The notes beneath the pieces are model-generated. The model was not told the origin of the DNA, searched no databases, and saw only the letters and a list, made by a program, of their open reading frames with translations. From assembly GCA_002439165.1 (NCBI GenBank), contig DJTE01000040.1, positions 1-64,000 on the forward strand: a stretch of 64,000 nucleotides of DNA. The letters are read 5' to 3'. The position numbers and the translations under genes were made by a program. The DNA is from Chryseobacterium indologenes. GTDB taxonomy: Bacteria; Bacteroidota; Bacteroidia; Flavobacteriales; Weeksellaceae. The stretch's first letter is position 1. Each line of letters begins with the position of its first letter. Of the stretch, positions 1 to 8,080 are shown piece by piece.

Positions 1-79
1 AGATTAACCAAACTTTTTGCTTAGTCCACAACTTTTGATACTGATCCGCTTGATCCCATTTATTTTGACTTTTTGATAC

Positions 80-128
80 TGGCGCTAAAAACAAAAACCG
101 CTGTAAACATTGATGTTTACAGCGGTTT
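80..128 (-). terminator. Rho-independent terminator of tRNA-Ser
   Basis: A perfect 16-bp inverted repeat (95-110 against 113-128, 2-nt loop) lies just past the 3' end of the tRNA. Read on the minus strand it is followed by a T-rich run (TTTTTGTTTTTA). It therefore looks like an intrinsic terminator for the tRNA transcript. Confidence 0.85.
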
Positions 129-152
129 GGCTTATTTTGGTTTCTAACCTTG

Positions 153-237
153 CGGAGAGTGAGGGATTCGAACCCCCGGACCTGTTACAGTCAACAGTTT
201 TCAAGACTGCCGCAATCGACCACTCTGCCAACTCTCC
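153..237 (-). tRNA. tRNA-Ser (anticodon UGA)
   Basis: The minus strand folds as a class II tRNA of 85 nt. The acceptor stem is GGAGAGT (237-231) with ACTCTCC (160-154), the discriminator base is G at 153, and the T-loop reads GGTTCGAATCC. The anticodon arm has loop CTTGAAA, giving anticodon TGA. A long variable arm, typical of tRNA-Ser, is present. CCA is not encoded. Promoter and terminator are both visible, so it is probably transcribed alone. Confidence 0.96.
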
Positions 238-271
238 CTAAACTCCGGCTATACCGTTGTTTTCAGTGGTG

Positions 272-302
272 CAAATATAGAACGATTTTATGTTCCTGCA
301 AA
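272..302 (-). promoter_or_regulatory. Bacteroidetes-type promoter of tRNA-Ser
   Basis: On the minus strand TTTG (302-299), a 19-nt spacer and TATATTTG (279-272) match the Bacteroidetes vegetative sigma consensus TTTG-N19-TAnnTTTG exactly. It lies about 35 nt upstream of the mature tRNA 5' end. Confidence 0.85.
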
Positions 303-377
303 ACTTTTATAAAAGAAATTTTAACAGAACTTAATAATAGACTTAAAATCAGAGAGATTTTTTTCAGAGCGCTCTAC

Positions 378-590
378 TTATTCCCTGTTTACTATTGAAA
401 TAAAACTGTTTTTTAAAAGATCGGACGGATATACAAACTGATCTCCATCCTCCCCTTTTACCACAATGGCCCCCTGTTCATCATTCAGGCATTTGTCCAG
501 CTGTGTTTTCATTTCATTCAGGGCTCCGTTGGGAACTTCAATAATGTAGGTGCCTGTAATGTGTTTGATTTTTATAATCTTTCTTTCCAT
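378..590 (-). CDS. small conserved-looking hypothetical protein (70 aa)
   Basis: I do not recognise this 70-residue protein. It has no signal peptide or membrane segment, is mixed alpha/beta in character and is acidic in the middle (residues 36-50). It starts at an ATG with a Lys/Ile-rich beginning. It lies alone, 140 bp upstream of the tRNA in the same direction, with no operon partner. The AT-rich region upstream contains TATATTTA and TAAATTTA, near matches to the -7 box. The lack of a competing frame and the normal composition support a real gene, but no function can be given. Confidence 0.6.
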   Translation of the reverse strand: MERKIIKIKHITGTYIIEVPNGALNEMKTQLDKCLNDEQGAIVVKGEDGDQFVYPSDLLKNSFISIVNRE

Positions 591-1322
591 ATTCTATTTT
601 CGATTGGATGCTAAATTTAGGTATTTTACCTTAAATATAAAGAGATTTTATAAGAGTTTCAAAACTGACCGGATGTTAGAGCCTTCAAACTCCAGTTTGA
701 TCCTCTATATCAGCAAATCCTTGTACCGCCAATAAACGTTATAGGTTTTGGAAACCTATAACGTTTTACCCTTAAGCAAAATATTTTTCCAAATTAAATA
801 ATATACGCCAGGTAGGTGATCTGCAGAATCTGCGGACCTAAAAAATATCTCGCAGATCTGGCGGATTGAGCAGATTTTTTTGAATAAGCATTGTTGGAGA
901 ATCACAACGACGCTCGGATTTCAACCATTACAATGCATAAATACCCAGGAAAATCTAAGACTTTCAGCAGATTTTACATTTGACACCAGCAGCTTTAAGG
1001 GGTAAAAACAGTAGTTTCAAAAAATAAAATTCCTATACAAATAAACCTACATAATACACAAATTTGCACAGTTTCATTGAATGCTTTTCTCCCGCAATTC
1101 TGTTTTCCGGAACAAATTAAATTACATTTCTATTGAATAATGGAGACCCATACAGAACTTTCAAAACAACATTTTTCAATTTTTTTATCTGTAAAAATAC
1201 CCCAAAAGGAGTATTGCCGGGGGCTTGCAGTTTGTCGAATTTTGTATAAAACAATGATCGGAAATTATATTCCAGGGATATAATTCAGATCATATCATAA
1301 CCTTTAAACAAATACAAATCAG
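591..1322. other. long intergenic region with a hairpin and a dispersed repeat copy
   Basis: These 732 bases separate two divergent genes, and I see no convincing coding frame. They hold a perfect hairpin (734-766) and, at 820-881, a dispersed repeat copy including an inverted core at 851-881. The last 200 bases before the gene at 1323 are AT-rich and presumably carry its promoter, but I find no exact TAnnTTTG box there. Confidence 0.6.
734..766. repeat. perfect 15-bp inverted repeat with 3-nt loop
   Basis: Positions 734-748 pair perfectly with 752-766 around the loop TGG. Only four T follow on the plus strand, so it is a weak intrinsic terminator at best. No gene reads into it from either side: the left gene runs away from it and the right gene starts 560 bp later. 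It could be a remnant terminator, a REP-like element or part of a small RNA. Confidence 0.7.
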
Positions 1323-2522
1323 ATGGATCCGGCAACTTTAATGACGTGCGTTCAGGTAACATCTTCCGTTGCAGGAATGCTCTCCCCAAAAGGACCTGGC
1401 ATAGGAGAACTTATCAGCATACAGGTTCAGATGCTGAAGAATATTTCCAGCCAGATTTCAAAATTACAGGATGGCATTAATGTCATTATTAATGATATTG
1501 ACCAGCTGAAGAAATACGTCCGGTACGAACTTCCTTCCGAAATATACAAAACCTTCATTACACAGGATATGTTGGCAGCATTTACAGGATTTGATGCAGC
1601 CATATATGCCTATATCTACGACAGGCAGGACAAAGGAATCCTGAAAGGATACCATATGAACAAGGACAGTCTTCTGATGGTTCTGGACCGCATCCAGATC
1701 ATCAGAAGCAAGCTTTTCCTGTATAACGATTATTTTCTGGCTCCCGTGGTTGCCCGATGCTTCAAGATAGAAATGGATCTTATGATCATTCTATACGAAA
1801 AAGACCGTTCGACAGGACAGTTTCTGAGTTTCCTGCTGGATTATGAAAGCTGGCTGGAGAAAATGCAGAATGAGAATTTCAGCTATTCCGTAGATTACCA
1901 TATTAAGCTGCATAAAGAAAAATTCGACCAGCTTATCCAATCCTCAGCAGGATTCAATATATGCACTCCTGATACTTTGATTGAAAGAAAGGAAAGACGC
2001 GAGATGTCCTATAATTTTGGTTATGTAATTCATGAGTATATAAAAGGAACCGCAACCTATTATTCCTTCAAAAGAATTTACAGCCAGGATTTTGAAGAAC
2101 AGATGAAAGCTTACAACTCAGATTATTCAGAGCTGGAAGCTATCTATGATGATTTAAAGATTGACCGCAAATACATGCCGAGCCAGGTATCCCAAACCGT
2201 AGATAAGTTTCTAAGGAAAGAAGAGGTAGAACTACATTTTGTAAATGAATACTACAATGCCATTCCCGGAGACCAGAAAGCTTATCAAATGCTGGCATAC
2301 CAATCCAGTGATGCTTTTAATATTTCCAAAGACTATTTTCTATCTAATAAATGTACAGGAATATCTGATAAAATTTTTACTAAAACCGATTTCTACTCTG
2401 TTGAAAGCAATATTACTGCTATTACCAAACAGATGATAGTACCCGTTACCCACAAAAAGATCATGACGGATATTCAGAATAAAATATACATTATAAAATC
2501 TAAAATCTCGAATCATGCCTGA
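1323..2522 (+). CDS. predicted all-helical protein of unknown function (399 aa), first of a pair
   Basis: I do not recognise this protein. Apart from a Gly/Pro-containing stretch near residues 22-28 it reads as almost entirely alpha-helical. Residues 30-65 form a heptad-like Ile/Leu/Asp helix, and long amphipathic helices run through the middle. A moderately hydrophobic N-terminus (residues 4-20) follows the start, but there is no classical signal peptide. Its last codons overlap the next gene by 8 bp, so the two are probably translated together. Two adjacent, similarly sized helical proteins recall two-component alpha-pore-forming toxins (XaxA/XaxB, Hbl/Nhe type). That is inference from architecture only; a contractile, immunity or structural role is equally open. 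Confidence 0.6.
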   Translation: MDPATLMTCVQVTSSVAGMLSPKGPGIGELISIQVQMLKNISSQISKLQDGINVIINDIDQLKKYVRYELPSEIYKTFITQDMLAAFTGFDAAIYAYIYDRQDKGILKGYHMNKDSLLMVLDRIQIIRSKLFLYNDYFLAPVVARCFKIEMDLMIILYEKDRSTGQFLSFLLDYESWLEKMQNENFSYSVDYHIKLHKEKFDQLIQSSAGFNICTPDTLIERKERREMSYNFGYVIHEYIKGTATYYSFKRIYSQDFEEQMKAYNSDYSELEAIYDDLKIDRKYMPSQVSQTVDKFLRKEEVELHFVNEYYNAIPGDQKAYQMLAYQSSDAFNISKDYFLSNKCTGISDKIFTKTDFYSVESNITAITKQMIVPVTHKKIMTDIQNKIYIIKSKISNHA

Positions 2523-3582
2523 TAAAATTCCACAACTGAATTTAACACCGGATATTGAGGGAGCTTCGGTGATATACGATCTCCAGATACAGAATCCGCT
2601 GGACAACAAAAACATAGGCCTTGCCACAAGCGTCCTGAATATTCTGGCCATAGAGTTCAGGGATGCAGTGCTGAAAGATAATTTCAACACCGAATTGGCA
2701 GCCATTCATAATAACATCTATGACGCCATCCAAAATCCTTCTTCATCAGGCTACCTTCTGGAGCTGGTGATCTATGTAGATGAAAACGGTTTTTTAACGC
2801 TGCCCCAGGGCCGGATTATTAATCCCATCGGAATTGGATCCGAACCGCTGGACGCTATGGCAAATTATCTGAATACAGACCGTATGCAGCCCGGAGGAAT
2901 TGCCCCGGCCCACCTTAAAAGCAATTCTTCTTTCCTCTGGATTACAAAAAATGGTGACAGGCTGACCGCTGCTTCCATCAATAAAGAGTTTTATAGCCGT
3001 TTTATAGAAATGGCCCACCAGGAAGCCAATACAAGAAATCTGATGGGACAATGGATAAGTCTGAATACAGATTCCAATCTGAAGGAAATTCAGATTGCAC
3101 AATACTGGAGCAACCTGGAAAAGAAAAAAAAACAATTTATAGAAGACGCAGAAACAAGAGACAAAATTGAAAAATTGACCGGAGAAATGGCAGCTCTTCA
3201 GGAGAAAACCAATGAACTGTATATAAAGTTTCAAAAAACGCAGGAAGAAATGGTGAAAAGCCAAAAACTGGCAGCCACACTATCTGCCATATCTACTGTA
3301 GCCGGACTTATTAAAACCGGTATAGAACTGGAAAAAGCGTTCAGTTCTTCAGACAAGCCATTAAAAAACGGTACAGACGATCATCTGCTGAGCCTTGAAG
3401 AAACAATAATAATCAATAAGACCAAACTTAACTATCTGGGAACCCAAAATACAAATTTAACAATAACAACACAGGAGTATCTTGATAAAATGGGAAATTT
3501 ACACCGAACCCTGTCTGCCATTTATCATATTGAGGTACAGCCGGTTCCGCATTTAGAAAACAATCCCTTATTATTACCCTGA
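2515..3582 (+). CDS. coiled-coil protein with an internal hydrophobic hairpin (355 aa), second of a pair
   Basis: This is an unrecognised protein translationally coupled to the preceding gene by an 8-bp overlap. The first 190 residues are mixed, with Pro/Gly-rich loops and some beta strands. Residues about 200-250 form a highly charged coiled coil rich in Lys/Glu/Gln. This is followed at about 252-272 by a small-residue hydrophobic stretch (LAATLSAISTVAGLIKTGI) and then another long helix. A hydrophobic segment between two coiled-coil helices is the layout of the ClyA/Hbl helical pore-former superfamily, which is the basis for suspecting a membrane-active pair. There is no signal peptide. No catalytic motif is visible. 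The function remains unknown. Confidence 0.6.
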   Translation: MPDKIPQLNLTPDIEGASVIYDLQIQNPLDNKNIGLATSVLNILAIEFRDAVLKDNFNTELAAIHNNIYDAIQNPSSSGYLLELVIYVDENGFLTLPQGRIINPIGIGSEPLDAMANYLNTDRMQPGGIAPAHLKSNSSFLWITKNGDRLTAASINKEFYSRFIEMAHQEANTRNLMGQWISLNTDSNLKEIQIAQYWSNLEKKKKQFIEDAETRDKIEKLTGEMAALQEKTNELYIKFQKTQEEMVKSQKLAATLSAISTVAGLIKTGIELEKAFSSSDKPLKNGTDDHLLSLEETIIINKTKLNYLGTQNTNLTITTQEYLDKMGNLHRTLSAIYHIEVQPVPHLENNPLLLP

Positions 3583-3746
3583 TTCTTTTTGTGAAACAGA
3601 AATAGTAAGAGACTGTTTAAAATCAGAGAAAAGTATTGATATTAATAATTTTCCTGCAGATGCTCCAATGTTCTTACAGAACCAGAAAAACTGATTTTCC
3701 CCCTTATTAATCTTATCACACAAGGTCTTTAATGATTTAAACAAGC

Positions 3747-4427
3747 TTAAATCACGATGTAATCCTCATGATCATCCGATTCGTAATGCTTTATAGCTGC
3801 TTTTGAAAAGCTGTTCATGGTGTAATAATTAAAACTGCCGCCAACAGCAGCTCCCACTCCGAATGGGATGAGTTTTCCCAGTGCAATACCTCCTCTTTTT
3901 GTCCCCCATTTGGTAAATATTGTAACACTCACTCTGCTATTGATCTTTTGCAGTACCTTACCCGATACATTTTTATTGAACTGGGCAATAGCCACCTTAG
4001 TTCCGATCTTTTCAGCTGCTACTTTAGCGGAAACAATGACTCCGCACCAGATTCCCAGAACCTGGATAAAATCCCGGTTAAACCCCTGATCCATATCTTT
4101 GTTGTTGATGACACCTATCCCATAACAGATCTTGGCCATCAGCCTCAGCATTAAGGTAAGATCAGCAGTAACCGTTGTGCCTTCAATGGCAATCTGCCCC
4201 AACGTTCCTACTCCCGGGATTACGCTGGGTAAGGCAGAAGCTACCCCAAAGCTGGTATAGTTTTTTATTATTTTCCGGGAGTATTTCTGCGAGAGTTCAT
4301 TGCTGTTCAGCTTAGGATGGCTTTTCCTGAGTTCATCTATTTCTGTATGGATGTCCTCAAGTGAAGGAGCTACCAGATTAACAATCGTAAGTAAATCAAA
4401 TTTTGAAGGAATTAAGTTTTCATCCAT
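3747..4427 (-). CDS. EcsC family protein (226 aa)
   Basis: The pattern fits the EcsC family. A charged N-terminal helix (residues 20-50) is followed by a Pro/Gly-rich segment (ASALPSVIPGVGTLG, near 62-77), a central hydrophobic helix with Trp-Cys, and a second Gly-rich motif (GVGAAVGGSFNYY) before a helical tail ending in acidic residues. EcsC was named from the Bacillus ecs ABC-transporter locus, but most family members have no known activity. Here it stands alone, convergent with the helical-protein pair. A -7 box and a 16-bp palindrome lie upstream of its start, so it may be under its own regulator. Confidence 0.8.
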   Translation of the reverse strand: MDENLIPSKFDLLTIVNLVAPSLEDIHTEIDELRKSHPKLNSNELSQKYSRKIIKNYTSFGVASALPSVIPGVGTLGQIAIEGTTVTADLTLMLRLMAKICYGIGVINNKDMDQGFNRDFIQVLGIWCGVIVSAKVAAEKIGTKVAIAQFNKNVSGKVLQKINSRVSVTIFTKWGTKRGGIALGKLIPFGVGAAVGGSFNYYTMNSFSKAAIKHYESDDHEDYIVI

Positions 4428-4452
4428 TCTGTTATTTTTTTAAGTTGTCTTT

Positions 4453-4497
4453 CAAAAGTAACCGAAAAAAGAGGACAAACATTACGGTTAACCGTAA
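4453..4497 (-). promoter_or_regulatory. EcsC gene promoter box with palindromic operator-like site
   Basis: On the minus strand TACTTTTG (4460-4453) matches the -7 consensus TAnnTTTG, about 25 nt upstream of the ATG. A perfect 16-bp palindrome, TTACGGTTAACCGTAA, occupies 4482-4497. It begins 21 bp upstream of the box, next to the expected -33 region. A site of this shape would suit a dimeric regulator; which one is unknown. Confidence 0.5.
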
Positions 4498-4683
4498 GTT
4501 TCATTTTTCCCATCATAAAATGTCTTTCAGCCCGGCGTACAGACTTGTTTCATTAATCATAAAGTACAACAGCAAAATGAAGGATAAGAATATTGAAAGG
4601 ATTTTTGGAGAATATTTCCTTATACGGCAGCCTTGAAGCTTTACCAATGCAGAAATTTTTCTTCGTTACTCTGAGTAATATAT

Positions 4684-4691
4684 TATATTTG
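4684..4691 (+). promoter_or_regulatory. -7 promoter box for the secreted protease gene
   Basis: TATATTTG matches the Bacteroidetes -7 consensus and lies 47 bp upstream of the ATG at 4739. The -33 region is poor (TTTC rather than TTTG). The rest of the gap 4428-4738 shows no coding frame. Confidence 0.5.
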
Positions 4692-4738
4692 CAGGGTTCA
4701 TATAGAGAACAAAACAAAAAACCAATACCTGTTTTCCG

Positions 4739-5587
4739 ATGTTTGCACAATCATTTGTTAAAAAGCCGGTTCTTGCCGCATCTTTAGTTCTTTCTTCCGT
4801 TGTTTTCGCTCAAAAAACACCTGTAAACATATTGCCGTCCGGACATCTCATTGTACAGGCTGATGTAGAAGGCAAAAAAGGAAACTTTATTTTTGATACC
4901 GGCGGCGGGGTTAATCTTTTTCTGAACAACTTCTCCAAAGACCTCAGCCAAAAGGAATCTTATAACTTCCTCACAGCCTTCCGTGCTACCGGGGAGCAGC
5001 TTACGGTGCCCATGTTCAAATCAAAAGAGATCGTTTTTAACGGTAAAAAATTCAAAGATACCTGGTATGCCACCCACCCTATGGAGATCAAAGGAATAGA
5101 CGGGCTTATTTCTCTGCCGATGCTTTATGACACAGAATTCATTATAGATTATACAACTAAGGAAATTGTGTTTCCAAAAGAAAAATTAAGCGGAAAGAAA
5201 GTTATAGATATCCAGCTTTCGACAAATGCGGATCAGTCTTTGGATATCACTACTTATATTCATGTAAATGATATTAAGATCAATGTTCTTCTGGATTCCG
5301 GTGCCGGAAATGATTCTTATTGGCTGAGCGAAAGACTTATGGGCACTTTGGGCGTTAAGAAAGAAGATCTTCAGCGTATTGAAAAGAAAAGTGAGTTCAA
5401 TCCTGCCCTTACCAGTATATTCTATAAAGGAAGTGTAAACTCTGTTTCCAATTCGTTTGCTAAGGTAGACAAGCCCCATGTACTATTTGTAGAAGGCCTG
5501 ATTTATGAAGGAAAGACAAGCATCAACTGGCTGGGGAAAAAACTGGGTTTTAATCTTAAAGAAAAGAAAATCTATATTCTGGATTAG
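4739..5587 (+). CDS. secreted retropepsin-like aspartyl protease (282 aa)
   Basis: A signal peptide spans residues 1-25 and ends in VVFAQ. The mature chain carries two aspartyl protease signatures, IFDTGGG with Asp53 and LLDSGAG with Asp186. It therefore has two retropepsin-like lobes in one chain, like pepsin but at the size and spacing of bacterial pepsin/retropepsin-like proteins. A hydrophobic-hydrophobic-Gly pattern follows each lobe (IDGLISLPML near 120, and INWLGKKLGF near the end). Expected location is the periplasm or outside the cell. Substrate is unknown. A degenerate relative at 17530-18384 has lost both Asp residues. No operon partner is visible. Confidence 0.8.
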   Translation: MFAQSFVKKPVLAASLVLSSVVFAQKTPVNILPSGHLIVQADVEGKKGNFIFDTGGGVNLFLNNFSKDLSQKESYNFLTAFRATGEQLTVPMFKSKEIVFNGKKFKDTWYATHPMEIKGIDGLISLPMLYDTEFIIDYTTKEIVFPKEKLSGKKVIDIQLSTNADQSLDITTYIHVNDIKINVLLDSGAGNDSYWLSERLMGTLGVKKEDLQRIEKKSEFNPALTSIFYKGSVNSVSNSFAKVDKPHVLFVEGLIYEGKTSINWLGKKLGFNLKEKKIYILD

Positions 5588-5890
5588 TTATTTTTCTAAA
5601 AAATATTTAAAAAGATCTGCTTAATCTGTGTAATCAGCAAGCCTGGAAAAAGCTTATAAACATCTGACAATTTGTGAAATTTGTGAGAAATTTATGGGCA
5701 TGAATGCCTTTCTTTAGCGCAAAGTTCTGTGATTAATACTGATGACTTCGGGGAGCTAAGAGTGGAATCAATTTTGTTAATCTGGTGAAGCGATGAATTA
5801 GCCAGCATGGTGACAAAAAAACTTGCGCCATTGCGATTTTCCAACAAAAAAGCAACATCCAATAAATTTACCTGTCTATCGCGTTACTCC
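5588..5890. repeat. intergenic copy of a degraded dispersed repeat
   Basis: No coding frame is convincing here. The stretch resembles 9715-10020 over much of its length. Shared blocks include an AATCTG-rich core (5611-5640), a block reading CATCTGACAATTTGTGAAAT, a block around GGTGAAGCGATGAA, and GCGATTTTCCAAC. The copies have diverged by roughly a quarter by eye, which suggests an old noncoding repeat family. Confidence 0.5.
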
Positions 5891-5919
5891 ATAAAAAAAG
5901 CGCACCCTGAGGTACGCTT
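5891..5919 (-). terminator. Rho-independent terminator of trxB
   Basis: On the minus strand an 8-bp stem with one mismatch (5919-5911 with 5906-5898, loop TCAG) is followed by a run of seven T. It lies 22 bp after the trxB stop codon. Confidence 0.8.
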
Positions 5920-5940
5920 CATATCATTAAAAGCTGGATA

Positions 5941-6882
5941 TTAGTGTAATTCAGCTAAGTATTTCTCTGCATCCATAGCAGCCATACAACCGCTTCCCGC
6001 TGCTGTGATCGCCTGTCGGTAGATATGATCCTGAACGTCTCCTGCGGCAAATACTCCCGGAAGGTTGGTTCTGGAAGATCCTTTTTCCGTCACAATATAT
6101 CCGTTCTCATCAAGATCGATCTGACCCGCGAAAATGTCTGTATTCGGTTTGTGGCCGATAGCGATGAAGATACCGTCTACCTCAATCGCAGAAGTTTCCT
6201 GAGTCTGGTTGTTGATCACTATGGCTCTTTCTACCAGGCTGTTCTCCCCTTCTATCCCGATTAATTCATGGTGGAATTTCACTTCAATATTCGGGGTGTT
6301 TTCTACCCTGTGAATCATTGCTTTTGAAGCTCTGAACACGTCTTTTCTTACCAGCATCGTAACTTTTTTACACAGCTTGGCAAGGTAAGTTGCTTCTTCA
6401 GCAGCTGTATCTCCGGCTCCTACTACCACTACGTCTTTCCCTTTATAGAAGAATCCGTCGCAGGTAGCACAGGCAGAAACACCGCCTCCCGCATATTTTT
6501 TCTCATCATCAAGACCTAAATACTTGGCCGTAGCTCCGGTAGAGATAATAACCGTTCTGGCAAAGATCTCTTTATTCCCTGCATATAATTTGTGAACACC
6601 ACCTTCTTCTTTAGAGAATTCTGCTTTGGTGATCATTTCGTAATGAACTTTGGTATCAAATCTTTCTGCCTGCTTCTGAAGATCCATCATCATTTCAGGC
6701 CCTGTAATCCCTGCCGGATACCCTGGAAAGTTGTCCACCTCCGTTGTTGTTGTTAATTGTCCGCCCGGCTCCAAACCTGTATACAGTTCAGGCTTCAGGT
6801 CTGCTCTTGCTGCATAAATTGCCGCTGTAAAGCCAGAAGGTCCGGATCCAACGATCACACAATCTAAAATGTTTTGCTCCAT
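5941..6882 (-). CDS. trxB: thioredoxin-disulfide reductase
   Basis: This is a cytoplasmic flavoprotein that passes electrons from NADPH to thioredoxin. The FAD-binding GSGPSG motif is at residues 12-17, the redox-active CATC pair at 138-141, and the NADPH-binding GAGDTA at 155-160. A C-terminal FAD motif (GVFAAGDV) lies near 285. The length of 313 aa is normal for the low-molecular-weight class. The gene appears monocistronic, with a terminator directly downstream and over 200 bp of noncoding sequence on its 5' side. Confidence 0.97.
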   Translation of the reverse strand: MEQNILDCVIVGSGPSGFTAAIYAARADLKPELYTGLEPGGQLTTTTEVDNFPGYPAGITGPEMMMDLQKQAERFDTKVHYEMITKAEFSKEEGGVHKLYAGNKEIFARTVIISTGATAKYLGLDDEKKYAGGGVSACATCDGFFYKGKDVVVVGAGDTAAEEATYLAKLCKKVTMLVRKDVFRASKAMIHRVENTPNIEVKFHHELIGIEGENSLVERAIVINNQTQETSAIEVDGIFIAIGHKPNTDIFAGQIDLDENGYIVTEKGSSRTNLPGVFAAGDVQDHIYRQAITAAGSGCMAAMDAEKYLAELH

Positions 6883-7114
6883 AATCTACTTGTTCAAAAG
6901 ATTTAAATTAAAGTCCGCTAATTTCGTAATTTTTAATGTTTTTTTAAAGTTATTTTAATGATACTTGTCAATAACAGATATGCGGATTGTCGATATATGT
7001 TGTGTTTAGTCCGTTTGCAGTGGTCTGGTGCAGGTTGGAAGCATCATCAGAAGAAACTGAGGGGTAATGTTTAAAGTTTTGAGTTCAAGGTTCACGGTTT
7101 AAAAGTAGGTGATA

Positions 7115-8014
7115 TTACTTTTCTTTCCCCAGCATCCATTTTACCAGCCCTTCATGGTCCACAATATTCCAAGAATGGGGATGCTTTTTTCCGTTGGCCC
7201 GTATTCCCCGGTTCCGGGTTTCTATATATTCTGCGGTACGGCTTCCGAGGTCTGTAAGGGACTGATTCGCTTTCTTCAGCATAAAAGCATTAAGATCTTC
7301 AAACTTCCTGCCTCTGTTGTTCTGCTGCCATTCCAGATCGGGTTCACAATAAAAACGGGTTTTGATTCCTTTTAAATACCGAATATTCTCAGTGGAATTA
7401 ACGGAGATCAGGTAAGGGGAAGCTTCTTTATATTTTCCGGGATGCTCATTGGGTTTTCCCAATTCCCTTTCAAACATTTCTATCAGAAATTTTCCTTCTT
7501 CCACGGCATCCGGATCTACATTCGCTACAACATCCCTTTCTGCATTATGATACAGTTTTTCAAGATCAACAGGGGAATCTACCACCAGAAGACCTTTGGG
7601 CTGTACAGAATTCTTATTCTTCATTAAATAGCCCGACAGCAGAAACGCTACATTTCCGCCACTGGAAAAACCACCGAGGAAAACATTATCTCTGTTAATT
7701 TTATTCTTATCGAATATAGCCTCCAAAGCTAAGGCATATTCTTTCTTCTCGGCTTCCGTTAAAAACAGTTTCCCGTTGTAATTCAGAAGCAGAACACTGA
7801 TTCCTTCCTTTTCAATATCTTTCAGAAATCCGGCTTCTGCTTTCGTATGCTCAATATTGCAGGGAAAACACGGAAACAAAACAAGAACCGCTTTCTGTTT
7901 CGCTGCGGTATGCAGTTCATAATACTCTTCTTTTACCACTTTGCCTGCTGTGTTCTTTACGGCACATCCGGACAAAACTGCCGATAAAACGATCAGAAAA
8001 ATATTTTTTATCAT
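7115..8014 (-). CDS. alpha/beta-hydrolase lipoprotein (299 aa)
   Basis: I chose the start at 8014 because it opens a lipoprotein signal (MIKNIFLIVLSAVLSGC) whose Cys17 is the predicted lipidated residue. The frame stays open for 18 more codons upstream, which would put a charged stretch before the signal. The serine hydrolase nucleophile elbow is GGFSSGGN (about residue 116 of the mature frame). A downstream Asp (VVDSP) and a near C-terminal His (VDHEG) could complete a triad. The family is esterase/lipase-like with unknown substrate. It lies 66 bp after holA on the same strand. The product is probably anchored to the periplasmic side of a membrane. Confidence 0.75.
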   Translation of the reverse strand: MIKNIFLIVLSAVLSGCAVKNTAGKVVKEEYYELHTAAKQKAVLVLFPCFPCNIEHTKAEAGFLKDIEKEGISVLLLNYNGKLFLTEAEKKEYALALEAIFDKNKINRDNVFLGGFSSGGNVAFLLSGYLMKNKNSVQPKGLLVVDSPVDLEKLYHNAERDVVANVDPDAVEEGKFLIEMFERELGKPNEHPGKYKEASPYLISVNSTENIRYLKGIKTRFYCEPDLEWQQNNRGRKFEDLNAFMLKKANQSLTDLGSRTAEYIETRNRGIRANGKKHPHSWNIVDHEGLVKWMLGKEK

Positions 8015-8080
8015 AGATTGGCTATCTGTTTTAATGCTTGGTTCTTCTTTAATGCTGATGCGCTTCAATATATTCGGGGT

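Noticed and set aside
150..398. 82-aa plus-strand ORF over the tRNA
   Set aside because: It translates the complement of tRNA-Ser and its promoter; not a gene.
1323..4427. Complete defence island or prophage fragment
   Set aside because: No integrase, structural phage gene, nuclease or recognised defence domain; only unknown helical proteins and an EcsC-family protein.
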